From JAFGRR01 sp964499235 (lineage in GTDB: Bacteria > Planctomycetota > Phycisphaerae > UBA1845 > Fen-1342): a stretch of 64,000 nucleotides of DNA. The stretch is from assembly GCA_964499235.1 (NCBI GenBank), contig CAZCKC010000001.1, positions 62,001-126,000 of the forward strand. The letters run 5' to 3'. Positions within the stretch are counted from its first letter, which is position 1. Each line of letters starts with the position of its first letter. The notes under the pieces are model-generated. The model saw only the letters and a list, made by a program, of their open reading frames with translations. It was not told where the DNA came from and did no database searches. Shown piece by piece: positions 24,709 to 32,952 of this stretch. The position numbers and the translations under genes are program-made.

Positions 24709-25515
24709 ATGAACCGCCTCCGCCAAACCTTCAACACGCTTCAGGCGCAGGGCCGCAAGGTCCTGCTGCCCTACATCACGGCGGGCTACCCGGACGTCGA
24801 GACGACCATTGCGATCCTGCGGCAGATCGACCCGACCCGGGTCGGCTGCGTCGAGCTGGGGATCCCGTTTTCGGACCCGATCGCCGACGGGCCGGTGATC
24901 CAGACGTCGTTCTCGAACGCGCTCGCACGGGGCTTCAAGCTCCAGCGGCTGCTCGCGGCGCTCCAGGCGGTCCGGGCAGAGATCCGTGTGCCGATCGTGC
25001 TGATGGTCAGCTACTCGGTGGTCTACCGCCGCGAGCCGGAGCGGTTCCTCACCGCCGCCCAGGAGGCGGGCTGCGACGGGCTGCTCGTGCCCGACCTCTC
25101 GTTCGAAGAGGCCCACGACCTCGCCGAGCGCTGCCAGGCCCACGACTTTCCGCTGATCATGATGGTGGCGCCGACCACGCAGCCAAAGCGGCGGCTCGGC
25201 ATCGCCCAGCTCTCCGACCCGTGGATCTATTACCAGTCGCTGGCGGGCGTGACCGGCGAACGCGACGCGCTGCCGGCCGACCTGACCGCCCACGTAAAGC
25301 AGCTCCGCCGCGAGGCCGGCAAGCCGGTCTGCGTCGGCTTCGGCCTCTCCACGCCCGAGCAGGTCCGCCAGGTCTGCACCGTCGCCGACGGCGCGATCGT
25401 CGGCAGCGCGATCGTGCGGCTCATGAACACGGCCGTCGCCGACGACACGCCCCGCGACCGGCTGGTCGGGCAGGTGCTCGAAAAAATCGCAACGCTGGCG
25501 GCCGCCACCAGCTGA
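24709..25515 (+). CDS. trpA: tryptophan synthase alpha chain
   Basis: A 268-residue TIM barrel that cleaves indole-3-glycerol phosphate to indole. The catalytic glutamate and aspartate are in 'CVELGIPFSDPIADGPVIQ' (about residues 46-64). 'VGFGLSTPEQV' and 'GAIVGSAIV' form the phosphate site. The usual 'YxNPIxxYG' loop is replaced by 'SYSVVYRREPERF', an uncommon sequence at that place. No trpB or other trp genes are adjacent; trpG lies 16 kb away. Start ATG 24709. Confidence 0.88.
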   Translation: MNRLRQTFNTLQAQGRKVLLPYITAGYPDVETTIAILRQIDPTRVGCVELGIPFSDPIADGPVIQTSFSNALARGFKLQRLLAALQAVRAEIRVPIVLMVSYSVVYRREPERFLTAAQEAGCDGLLVPDLSFEEAHDLAERCQAHDFPLIMMVAPTTQPKRRLGIAQLSDPWIYYQSLAGVTGERDALPADLTAHVKQLRREAGKPVCVGFGLSTPEQVRQVCTVADGAIVGSAIVRLMNTAVADDTPRDRLVGQVLEKIATLAAATS

Positions 25516-25588
25516 CCCGCCGCCCCTTTGGCGATCGCGCGCCCGAACGCTATATTCCAGACGCTGAACCCGAGTCCGCGAGGAAGGC

Positions 25589-27073
25589 ATGCCCACGCTG
25601 CACGGCCTGCAGGTGACCCCGATCATCGGGCTGGAGATCCACGTCCAGCTCGCGACGCGGACCAAGCTCTTCTGCGGCTGTGAACTCCGCTACGATGAAG
25701 AGGCCAACACCGCGACCTGCCCGGTCTGCCTTGCCTTGCCCGGGGCGTTGCCGGTGCTGAACCGCCGGGCGGTCGAGCTGGCGACCGAGATGGCGCTGGC
25801 GCTGAACTGCGACGTCGCGGCCGAGACGAAGTGGGACCGCAAGAGCTACTTCTACCCCGACCTGCCGAAGAACTACCAGATCTCGCAGTACGACCGGCCG
25901 ATCGGGCTGGCAGGCTTTCTCGAGTTTCCCTTCGCCGACGGTATCAGCAAGGTCCGGATCCGCCGCGCGCACCTCGAGGAGGATGCCGGCAAGAACGTCC
26001 ACGACTTCCCCGGCTTCTCCGGCGTCGACCTGAACCGGGCCGGCACGCCGCTGCTGGAGATCGTGACCGAGCCCGACCTGAACTCGGCCGACGAGGCCCG
26101 CGAATTCGCGGTGCAGCTTCAGCGGATCGTGCGCTACCTCGGCGTCGGCGAGGCGAACATGCAAAAGGGGCAGCTGCGCTTCGAGCCGAACATCAACGTC
26201 GCGATCGAGAAGGGCGGCGCGACGTACCCCACGCCGATCGTCGAGGTGAAGAACCTCAACTCCTTCCGGTCGCTGCACGGTGCGATCGCGTTCGAGATCG
26301 AGCGCCAGGTCGCGCAGTGGCTCGAGGACGGCCAGGCCGCCGGCATGGGCAACAAGTCCAATCGCGGCTGGGACGACGTCAAGGAGGTCACCGTCGCGCA
26401 GCGCGAAAAGGAAGAGGCGCACGACTACCGCTACTTCCCCGACCCCGACCTCGTGCCGGCGACGATCGCCACCGCCACGCTCAACGTCCTGCGCCACGAA
26501 ATGCCCGAGCTGCCGATCCCGCGCACCGATCGCTTCATCAGCGCGTTCAAGGTCGCGCCCCAGGATGCCCCCACGCTCGTCGACGATCGTGCCACCGCCG
26601 ACCTGCTCGACCACGCGGCCGAGGCCGGCGGCGACCCGGCCACCCTCGGCAAGCACTTCCTCGGCTTCTGGGCGTTTCACGCCAAGGAACGCGGCCGCTC
26701 GATCGCCGAGCTCGGGATCCCGGCCGAGCGCCTGGCCGAGCTCGCGAACCTCGTCGCCGAGGGCAAGATCAACGCCACCGCCGCCGCCCAGATTGCTGAG
26801 GTGATGCTCGAGCGCGACGTCGCGCCGGCCGGCTTGGCCGACGAACTCGGCCTCATCCAGAGCCAGGACACCGACCAGATCAGCGCCTGGGTCGACGCAG
26901 CGCTCGCGAGCAATCAGAAAGCGGTCCAGGACGCGATCGCCAACCCCAAGAAGGTCAAGGCCGCACGCGGGTTCCTCACGGGGCAGGTGATGAAGATCTC
27001 GGGCGGCCAGGCGGATCCGAAGCTGGTCGGCCAGCTGATCCAGCAAAAGCTCGCCGATCGCGCCGGCGGCTGA
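25589..27073 (+). CDS. gatB: aspartyl/glutamyl-tRNA amidotransferase subunit B
   Basis: A 494-residue GatB: 'IGLEIHVQLATRTKLFCGC' at the start (kinase-like domain with a zinc site), 'CPVCLALPGALPVLN', 'KSYFYPDLPKNYQISQYD', 'EDAGKNVHDF', 'EIVTEPDLNS', 'KNLNSFRSLHGAI' and 'DYRYFPDPDLVP', with the YqeY-like tail at about 345-494. It activates the misacylated Glu- or Asp-tRNA for amidation by GatA. GatA and GatC are not in the window. ATG 25589 has GAGGAAG just upstream. Confidence 0.96.
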   Translation: MPTLHGLQVTPIIGLEIHVQLATRTKLFCGCELRYDEEANTATCPVCLALPGALPVLNRRAVELATEMALALNCDVAAETKWDRKSYFYPDLPKNYQISQYDRPIGLAGFLEFPFADGISKVRIRRAHLEEDAGKNVHDFPGFSGVDLNRAGTPLLEIVTEPDLNSADEAREFAVQLQRIVRYLGVGEANMQKGQLRFEPNINVAIEKGGATYPTPIVEVKNLNSFRSLHGAIAFEIERQVAQWLEDGQAAGMGNKSNRGWDDVKEVTVAQREKEEAHDYRYFPDPDLVPATIATATLNVLRHEMPELPIPRTDRFISAFKVAPQDAPTLVDDRATADLLDHAAEAGGDPATLGKHFLGFWAFHAKERGRSIAELGIPAERLAELANLVAEGKINATAAAQIAEVMLERDVAPAGLADELGLIQSQDTDQISAWVDAALASNQKAVQDAIANPKKVKAARGFLTGQVMKISGGQADPKLVGQLIQQKLADRAGG

Positions 27074-27083
27074 GCGGCACGAC

Positions 27084-27872
27084 CTAGTCCGCTTCCGGCT
27101 TTGGCGTCAGGCCGGGCGTCGGGTGCTCGATGCCCGTGACGCGGGCGATCGCCCGGTTGGCGACCTGGGCCAGGATTATCAGCACGACCACCGCCAGCGC
27201 GATCCCCAAGATGTACATCCACCAGGGCTGGTCGTCCTCGTGCAGGTTATCCAGTTGCGCGCCGAGCACCACCACGGCCGCGGTCCGCGGCAGCATCCCG
27301 AAAAACGTCCCCACCAGGTACGGCACGAGTGGAACCCGCGTGGCCGCCATCACCAAGTTTGTCATCGCGAAGGGCGAGTTGGGCGGCAGTCGCAACAGCG
27401 TGACATAGCCGAGCGTCTTCCAGAAGCCGCTGTTGACCAGAACGTCATAGACCGCCTGCCACTTGGGATTCTCGGCGATCACCTCGACCGCCCGCTGGCC
27501 GGCCACCCGCTGGGCGATGAAGTAGCCGATCAATGCCCCGCCCGTGAAACCCAACATCGCCGCGGGCACACCGAACAGCGACCCGAACGCCCACCCCCCC
27601 AGCAGCGCTTGCGAGTAGGTCGGGAGTAGCGCCAGCCCGGCCAGGATCGCGAACAGGCTGGTGTAGAGGATGATCCCCCAGCCCTGGTGGCTGAGCAGCC
27701 ATTGTGAGATCGGGTCGATGAATGCCAGCAGCAGGAATCCACCGAGGGCGGGCATCGTCGCAGCCACCACCGCCAGCGGCCCCGTCGGCCCGAGCCGCCG
27801 AATGACCCGCCAGAACTCGCCCGTGGCCGTCTTGCTGCCGGTTGCGGTCGATTTGATTTCGGCGTCGGCCAC
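27084..27872 (-). CDS. TVP38/TMEM64 (DedA/VTT-type) membrane protein
   Basis: A 262-residue inner-membrane protein with about six hydrophobic segments. The VTT/SNARE-associated core is visible: 'LFAILAGLALLPTYSQALLG', 'GWAFGSLFGVPAAMLGFTGG', 'GYFIAQRVAG', then 'LLRLPPNSPFAMTNLVMAA' and 'VPLVPYLVGTFFGMLPRTA'. The family acts in membrane lipid handling. GTG 27872 is taken as start because AGGGAG lies 4-5 bases upstream; an open frame extends to 27938. Convergent with gatB, 10 bases apart. Confidence 0.8.
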   Translation of the reverse strand: MADAEIKSTATGSKTATGEFWRVIRRLGPTGPLAVVAATMPALGGFLLLAFIDPISQWLLSHQGWGIILYTSLFAILAGLALLPTYSQALLGGWAFGSLFGVPAAMLGFTGGALIGYFIAQRVAGQRAVEVIAENPKWQAVYDVLVNSGFWKTLGYVTLLRLPPNSPFAMTNLVMAATRVPLVPYLVGTFFGMLPRTAAVVVLGAQLDNLHEDDQPWWMYILGIALAVVVLIILAQVANRAIARVTGIEHPTPGLTPKPEAD

Positions 27873-28000
27873 GGGGCTCCCTCTACCGTTGCGTGAGATG
27901 GTAGCCCGCATCCTAGGTGGCGGCCGCAGCCGCGACAAATCGCCCGTGCGGCCATCGATTCGCCCGGTCCCGCTTGTTTCAGCATCCGCGAGCGGTGACG

Positions 28001-29308
28001 ATGCCAGTCATGCCAAGCCGACCTGCTTCGAGTCGCCGCACCGCCCGCGGCCCCACGCGGGGCCCGGCCGCCGGCGATGTGACCCCGCCCGCGAACGCCG
28101 TGTCGCCCTGGGTCCGGCTGCGCTCGGGGACGAACAGTCCAATGGTCTACCAGCGAATGGTGGCCGCGGCCGACCCCGCCGCTCAGCCCGGCGACATCGT
28201 CACGGTCTACGACAAGGCCGAGCAGCTCTTCGGCCGCGGGCTCTACAACCCCCAGTCGCAGATCGCGTTGCGGATGCTGACGTTCGCGGACGAGGCGATC
28301 GATGCGGCCTTCTGGCGCGGGCGGCTGGCGCAGGCGGTCAGCCTGCGGCGCCGGCTGAACGTCATGGCCGCCAACGACGCCTACCGGCTGGTGCATGCCG
28401 AGGGGGACGGCTTGAGCGGGCTGGTCGTCGAGCGGTTCGCGGACGTGCTCGCGCTGGAGGTCTTCTCGCTCGGGATCTGGCGGCGAGTAGGCGAGATCGT
28501 GGCCGGCTTGGTCACCGCGCTGCCGCCGCCGGCCTCGCTTGACCGTCCCGATCAGCCGGGGGCGGCGTGGCGAGTGGTGGTGCGGGCGGATGAGCGGAGC
28601 GCGCGGCTTGAAGGGTTTGACCCGGCCACGCTGCCCGGCCCGCTACCCGGTGGTCCGCCGCCGGCAAACGTCGTGATTCGCGAGCATGGCGTCCGTTACC
28701 GCGTGGACCTCGCCCACGGCCACAAGACCGGCTTCTTCTGCGACCAGCGTGATAACCGCCGGCAGTTCGCCGCCCTCTGCGCCGACGCGGATGTGCTCGA
28801 CTGCTGTTGCTATACCGGAGGCTTTGGGCTGGCGGCGAAGCTGCTAGGTGGCGCGCGCGAGGTCACGGCGGTCGATCTCGACGAGGCCGCGCTCGTGGTC
28901 GCCCGCGAGAACGTCAACCTGAACAATACGCGCGTCAAGCTGGTGCAGGCCGACGCCTTCCCGTACCTGCGTCAGATGCTGGCGAACCAGAAGCAGTACG
29001 ACGCCGTCGTGCTTGATCCGCCGAAGCTGGCGCTCACGCGGCGTGACCTCGACGACGCGCTGAAGAAGTACCACGACCTCAACCAGCTCGCGATCCAGAC
29101 GGTCCGCCCAGGCGGCGTCCTGCTGACGTGCAGTTGCAGCGGGCTGGTCGCGCGCGACGTGTTTGAGCGGACCGTCCACGCCGCCGCCCGGCGGGTGGGG
29201 CGGCAACTGCAGCAATTCGCCGCAAGCGCGGCCGCTCCCGACCACCCCGTGATGCAGAACTGTCCCGAGTCCGCGTATCTCAAGGCGCTGTGGTACCGCG
29301 TACTGTGA
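28001..29308 (+). CDS. RlmI/RlmK-like class I SAM-dependent rRNA methyltransferase
   Basis: A 435-residue protein with a PUA-like N-terminal part (about 30-110: 'PGDIVTVYDKAEQLFGRG') and a Rossmann methyltransferase. Motifs: 'HGHKTGFFCDQRDNRR' (about 245-260), SAM loop 'DCCCYTGGFGLAA', 'VDLDEAAL', 'DAFPYL', 'VVLDPPKLA' and 'LLTCSCSG'. This is the RlmI/YccW family that makes 5-methylcytosine in 23S rRNA. The middle (about 180-235) has a proline-rich insert not usual in the family. ATG 28001 has a weak GGTGA site; an ATG at 28010 is also possible. Confidence 0.85.
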   Translation: MPVMPSRPASSRRTARGPTRGPAAGDVTPPANAVSPWVRLRSGTNSPMVYQRMVAAADPAAQPGDIVTVYDKAEQLFGRGLYNPQSQIALRMLTFADEAIDAAFWRGRLAQAVSLRRRLNVMAANDAYRLVHAEGDGLSGLVVERFADVLALEVFSLGIWRRVGEIVAGLVTALPPPASLDRPDQPGAAWRVVVRADERSARLEGFDPATLPGPLPGGPPPANVVIREHGVRYRVDLAHGHKTGFFCDQRDNRRQFAALCADADVLDCCCYTGGFGLAAKLLGGAREVTAVDLDEAALVVARENVNLNNTRVKLVQADAFPYLRQMLANQKQYDAVVLDPPKLALTRRDLDDALKKYHDLNQLAIQTVRPGGVLLTCSCSGLVARDVFERTVHAAARRVGRQLQQFAASAAAPDHPVMQNCPESAYLKALWYRVL

Positions 29309-29365
29309 ACCGCGTCGCAGCTTTACGGGCCGCCGACGCGCTTCTTACAATGGAGGCAGCAGAAC

Positions 29366-29929
29366 ATGCCGGAGGACCTTGCCATGCCGTTGCGAGTCAA
29401 GCGCGTGTTGTGGCCGACCGACTTCTCGGACCTCTCCAAGCACGCCGCGCGGTACGCGAGGGCGTTCCGCGACGAGTTCGGCTCCGAGCTGCACGTGATC
29501 AACGTCCTCACCGCGCCGCTACCGGTCGAGATGTCGCTGACAATGCCCGCCGAGCTGCCCGTGGCCGTCCCCGAGCCCGAGCTCATCGAAGCGTCCAAGG
29601 AGGCCTTGCGCCGCGTCATCGCGGAGCAGCTCGACGGTGACGAGAACGTGCGCTACGAGGCGTTTTTCGGCAGCCCCTGGTCCGGCGTCTGCGAGTACGC
29701 CCGCCAGAACGCGATCGAGCTGATCGTGGTCACGACCCACGGCCGCACCGGCCTCCAGCACGCCGTCATCGGCAGCACGGCCGAGCGCATCGTGCAGCAC
29801 GCGCCTTGCCCGGTTATGGTCGTGAAGCACCCGTGCCAGGACTTCGTGCCCGATAATGCGAGCCGCGACGGCGATGGCGACGGCAACCCGTCCGAGCAGG
29901 ACAACTCGCAGGCAAATCAGAATTCATAA
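29366..29929 (+). CDS. universal stress protein (UspA family)
   Basis: A 187-residue single UspA domain. 'RVLWPTDFSDLSKHAARYA' begins the fold and 'TTHGRTGLQHAVIGSTAERI' carries the GxxGx9GS ATP-binding motif. It ends in a polar 30-residue tail rich in D, N and S. These proteins help cells through stress and starvation. Starts at 29366 and 29384 are both preceded by GGAGG-like sites; the longer is given. The stop overlaps the convergent nitrilase gene by 13 bases. Confidence 0.88.
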   Translation: MPEDLAMPLRVKRVLWPTDFSDLSKHAARYARAFRDEFGSELHVINVLTAPLPVEMSLTMPAELPVAVPEPELIEASKEALRRVIAEQLDGDENVRYEAFFGSPWSGVCEYARQNAIELIVVTTHGRTGLQHAVIGSTAERIVQHAPCPVMVVKHPCQDFVPDNASRDGDGDGNPSEQDNSQANQNS

Positions 29930-31251
29930 ATCGACGGCTGCCGGCCGCGCAGAACGTCCGTGCCGCGGATGACCTGCTTGTCGACGGCCGGTCGCAGGTC
30001 GATCGTGTCGTGGTGGGGGACCTCGAAGCTGCTCGGGGCGAAGAGGCGGGCCGTCTTGTTCGCGAGCACTGCGAGGAAGATCCGATTCTCCATCGCCCGG
30101 GCCCGGACGAGCGTCTCGTCGAGATCGCCGAACGCGACGAGCAGGTGAACGCCCGCCAACGCGTGCAGCCGGGCGACCGCAAACGTTGCGAGCGTATCCG
30201 CGGCCACCCCAGCCAGCGTGATCGGACCGACGCGGAAGCGACCGGCTGAGGGACCCGTCAGCCGGACGGCCCCCTTCGGCAGCGGTTCGTCGGCGAGCTG
30301 CCCTCCATCGACGACCAGCAACGTGGTCTCTGTCGGCAGGCGTTCGACCAGATCCTGGAGCCGACGGCGGGCGCGGTCCGCCGCTTCGGCCGGCGGGCAG
30401 AGCAACAGGCGCAGCGGCGGGATGTCAGCCGCGGGGCTCACGGGTTCATCGTTGGCGAGCAATCCCTTCCGCGCCTCATCGTCGCTCAATTGCCATGCGG
30501 ATTGCCGCGGCGTGACCTCGGCGCTCAGCAGCTCGGTCTCGTCACGGCCGGCCTGGACAAGCCGTTGGCCGCGGGCGTCGCAGATCAGGCTCTGCCCGAC
30601 GAAGAGCGTGCCGTGCTCGATGCCGTACTTGCTGGCCGACGCGACCGGCACGCCGAACTCGCGGGCCCGCGCGGCGATCAGGAAGTCGGGCTGCGGGTTC
30701 CAGGGCTGCTCCGCGGTCCCGCCGTTGACCCAGGCGGTCGGCTGGAGGAGCAGTTCCGCGCCGCGCGTGACCAGCGTCGCCGCCACTTCGGGCAGCCGGG
30801 CGTCGGCGCAGATCAGCATCCCGATCCGCCCCAGCGGCGTCGCGACCGGTTCGAGCGTACGCCCGGGAACGAACCACTCGTTGTCGAAGTCCCAGAGGAA
30901 CGTCTTCACGTGCGTGGCGAGGACCGTGCCAGCGGGCCCGACCAGGCTCGCGACGTTGGCGAGGCGGTCGTCCTGCTCGCGCAGGTACCCGGCGCAGATC
31001 ATGATCTCGTTCCCTCGCGCGGCCGCCTGGAGCCGTTCGAGAAACGCCGGCCCGTCCGGCATGCCGTCGCGCCGCGCGGCCCGCCACGCGGCGAGCGAGC
31101 CGATCGCATACGCCGGCCAGGCGCCTTCGGGCAGCAGCACGAGGTCGGCGCCTTGCGCGGCCGCGTCCGCGATCGTCTGCTCGAGCTGCGTGAGCGTCGC
31201 TTGCCAGTCAGCAAGTGAGCGGGCGGGGGTCTGGGCGATGGCGAGGCGCAT
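29917..31251 (-). CDS. carbon-nitrogen hydrolase with a degenerate second nitrilase-like half
   Basis: A 444-residue protein. Residues 1-265 are a nitrilase-superfamily amidase with the full catalytic triad: E42 ('LLPEGAWP'), K116 ('THVKTFLWDF') and C148 ('MLICADARLPE'). Residues about 275-444 look like a shortened second copy: 'LRLLLCPPAEAAD', 'TTLLVVDGGQL', 'VRARAMENRIFLAVLANK'. The last segment resembles the RAxENxxFxxxAN helix of nitrilases, but the triad is gone. The substrate is unknown. It is the last gene of a leftward unit and starts 3 bases after the DUF190 gene. Confidence 0.78.
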   Translation of the reverse strand: MRLAIAQTPARSLADWQATLTQLEQTIADAAAQGADLVLLPEGAWPAYAIGSLAAWRAARRDGMPDGPAFLERLQAAARGNEIMICAGYLREQDDRLANVASLVGPAGTVLATHVKTFLWDFDNEWFVPGRTLEPVATPLGRIGMLICADARLPEVAATLVTRGAELLLQPTAWVNGGTAEQPWNPQPDFLIAARAREFGVPVASASKYGIEHGTLFVGQSLICDARGQRLVQAGRDETELLSAEVTPRQSAWQLSDDEARKGLLANDEPVSPAADIPPLRLLLCPPAEAADRARRRLQDLVERLPTETTLLVVDGGQLADEPLPKGAVRLTGPSAGRFRVGPITLAGVAADTLATFAVARLHALAGVHLLVAFGDLDETLVRARAMENRIFLAVLANKTARLFAPSSFEVPHHDTIDLRPAVDKQVIRGTDVLRGRQPSIYEF

Positions 31252-31254
31252 GGG

Positions 31255-31617
31255 CTACTCCGGCTGGGTGGTATCGGTCGGCACGCTGTTCGCGCGGTAT
31301 TGGATGACCTGCACGCGTTCGAGCGTGACCAATCCGTCGGGCAGCATCTCGTCGATCACGGGCAGGAAACGGTCGATGTTCTCCTGCGTGTCGACGATCT
31401 CGACGAGGATCGGCAGGTCCTCGCTCAGCACGAGCACTTTCGCGCGGTGCAGGTGGCTCTTGGCGCCGAAGCCCAGCGAGCCGCGGAGCACCGTCGCGCC
31501 GGCCAGGTGCATCTCCCGGGCCCGCGTGACGATCGCTTCGTACAGCGGGCGCCCGTGCCAGCGATCCGCCTCGCCCAGGTAGATTCGCAGCAGGTAGCCG
31601 TCCCGGGGGATCCGCAT
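31255..31617 (-). CDS. DUF190 protein
   Basis: A 120-residue PII-like small protein of the DUF190 family: 'LLRIYLGEADRWHGRPLYEA', 'AREMHLAGATVLRGSLGFG' and 'LPILVEIVDTQENIDRFLP'. DUF190 genes very often sit next to crcB, as here, and are thought to regulate fluoride export. ATG 31617 comes 1 base after the crcB stop, and GGAG 9 bases upstream lies within crcB, so translation is probably coupled. Confidence 0.88.
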   Translation of the reverse strand: MRIPRDGYLLRIYLGEADRWHGRPLYEAIVTRAREMHLAGATVLRGSLGFGAKSHLHRAKVLVLSEDLPILVEIVDTQENIDRFLPVIDEMLPDGLVTLERVQVIQYRANSVPTDTTQPE

Positions 31618-31618
31618 C

Positions 31619-32020
31619 TCAGGCGACTCCATAGAGGCGGCGGGCGAGGACGATGCCGAGAAGCGCCGCCGCCAGCGCCAGGCCATTGTTGAGCACGACG
31701 TTCGCGAGCAGCGCCGGCCAGGCGCGGTCGCCAGCCAGGCTCACGCTTTCGACGGCGAAGGTTGAAAAGGTCGTGAAGCCGCCCAGGAAGCCGACCGTCA
31801 GCGCCAGCCGCCAGCGCTCATCCACGATCAGCGGCCCGGTGAGGGCAGTCGCCAGGAAGCCCAGCACGAGCGAGCCCAGAACGTTGACGGTCAGCGTGCC
31901 GATCGGGAAGACCGACCAGCCGCTGGCCCGCTGGACCGCGAGCGCGACGGCGTAGCGGCTGGCGGAGCCGGCGCCGCCGGCAACCGCGATCCACAGCAGC
32001 TTCTGCAGCTCGGATGGCAC
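31619..32020 (-). CDS. crcB: fluoride channel CrcB/Fluc
   Basis: A 133-residue protein with four membrane helices. The Fluc signature is present: 'GGAGSASRY' in helix 1, 'GTLTVNVLGS' (pore Asn) in helix 2 and 'GFLGGFTTFSTF' (Phe box) in helix 3. It forms a dual-topology dimer that lets fluoride leave the cytoplasm. Start is GTG 32020 with GGGAG 5 bases upstream. It lies 25 bases after the isomerase paralogue gene and directly before DUF190. No fluoride riboswitch is present in the short gap upstream. Confidence 0.93.
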   Translation of the reverse strand: MPSELQKLLWIAVAGGAGSASRYAVALAVQRASGWSVFPIGTLTVNVLGSLVLGFLATALTGPLIVDERWRLALTVGFLGGFTTFSTFAVESVSLAGDRAWPALLANVVLNNGLALAAALLGIVLARRLYGVA

Positions 32021-32045
32021 GCGAGCTCCCGGCGGCAGGGTCGGC

Positions 32046-32837
32046 CTACTTCGTCCAGCGGCTGCGGATGCGGTTGGCCATCCACAGGTGGACGTCCCAC
32101 AGGTTGACGATCGGCATCTGGGTGTAGGGTTGGGCGGGCATATAGCCCGGCGGCCCGAACTCGGGGTCGATCGTCGTGAACGGCTCGAAGCGCTGCTTGC
32201 GGAGTTCGAAGATCCGGTCCCACCACTGCTCGTGGCGCTCGAGGTAGTGGCGGAACTCGGGCGCGCGGGGATCGGAGACCTGCGGGCTTTCCTCGAAGCC
32301 GACGCGGGCGTGCACGTGGACGGTCCGCTCGCAGGCGAGCGTGACCCAGTCCTCCATGTCGTTGAGCATCGACTCGGTAACGACGCACCAGTGGCTGAAG
32401 TCCGCGCAAACGCCCAGCGCCTCGAACTCCTCGAGGTACTGCGCCGTCGACCACGGCGTGAAGAACAGCCGGTGGCGATGCGTCTCGTGGGCGACCGTCA
32501 CGCCCAGATCCTGCTCGGCCTTGAGCACCTCGCGGAAATAATCGCAGCCCTCCTGGAACGTCATCTTGTCACGCCCGTCGTGCGCGCTGATCACGATCGG
32601 ACCGTACTTGACCGCGTTCTCGAGCTCGGCGACGTAGGTCGGCGCGTCGAATGCGAAGATCTGGGCGCAGTAGTCGAGCCCGATCTCGCCGCAGAGATCA
32701 CGCCACTGCTGCGGCTCCATCGACGGAACGCCCCACTCGATGCCATCAAAGCCCGCGTCCTTGATCCGCCGCAGCTCGTCGGCGGTGGTGGCCGCCTCGG
32801 TATAGCCCCACAGCGTCTTGATGACTTTCAATTCCAT
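32046..32837 (-). CDS. sugar phosphate isomerase/epimerase (paralogue of the gene at 675)
   Basis: A 263-residue TIM barrel with the same landmarks as the gene at 675-1475: 'LWGYTEAATT' near the start, 'GFDGIEWG', 'VAHETHRHRLFFTP', 'VCADFSHW', 'HARVGFEESPQVSDPRAPE' and 'LWDVHLWM' at the end. Metal-binding residues are conserved in both copies. The sugar is unknown. It is the first gene of a leftward unit followed by crcB, DUF190 and the nitrilase with gaps of 25, 1 and 3 bases. Start ATG 32837. Confidence 0.82.
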   Translation of the reverse strand: MELKVIKTLWGYTEAATTADELRRIKDAGFDGIEWGVPSMEPQQWRDLCGEIGLDYCAQIFAFDAPTYVAELENAVKYGPIVISAHDGRDKMTFQEGCDYFREVLKAEQDLGVTVAHETHRHRLFFTPWSTAQYLEEFEALGVCADFSHWCVVTESMLNDMEDWVTLACERTVHVHARVGFEESPQVSDPRAPEFRHYLERHEQWWDRIFELRKQRFEPFTTIDPEFGPPGYMPAQPYTQMPIVNLWDVHLWMANRIRSRWTK

Positions 32838-32952
32838 GCGAAAACCGCCTCCTCAGCTGGCGTCCCTTCCTCGTGAAATCCACCGAACGCGGTTAGCTTA
32901 ACGGCCCGCGGCCGGGCGTGCAGCCGCGGTGACGAAAGGACGGCCGGCAACC

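Noticed and set aside
30218..31582. Long serine/arginine-rich plus-strand frame
   Set aside because: It is antisense to the nitrilase and DUF190 genes, which have clear motifs.
32021..32045. Fluoride riboswitch before crcB
   Set aside because: Only 25 bases separate crcB from the preceding gene, too short for the crcB motif.
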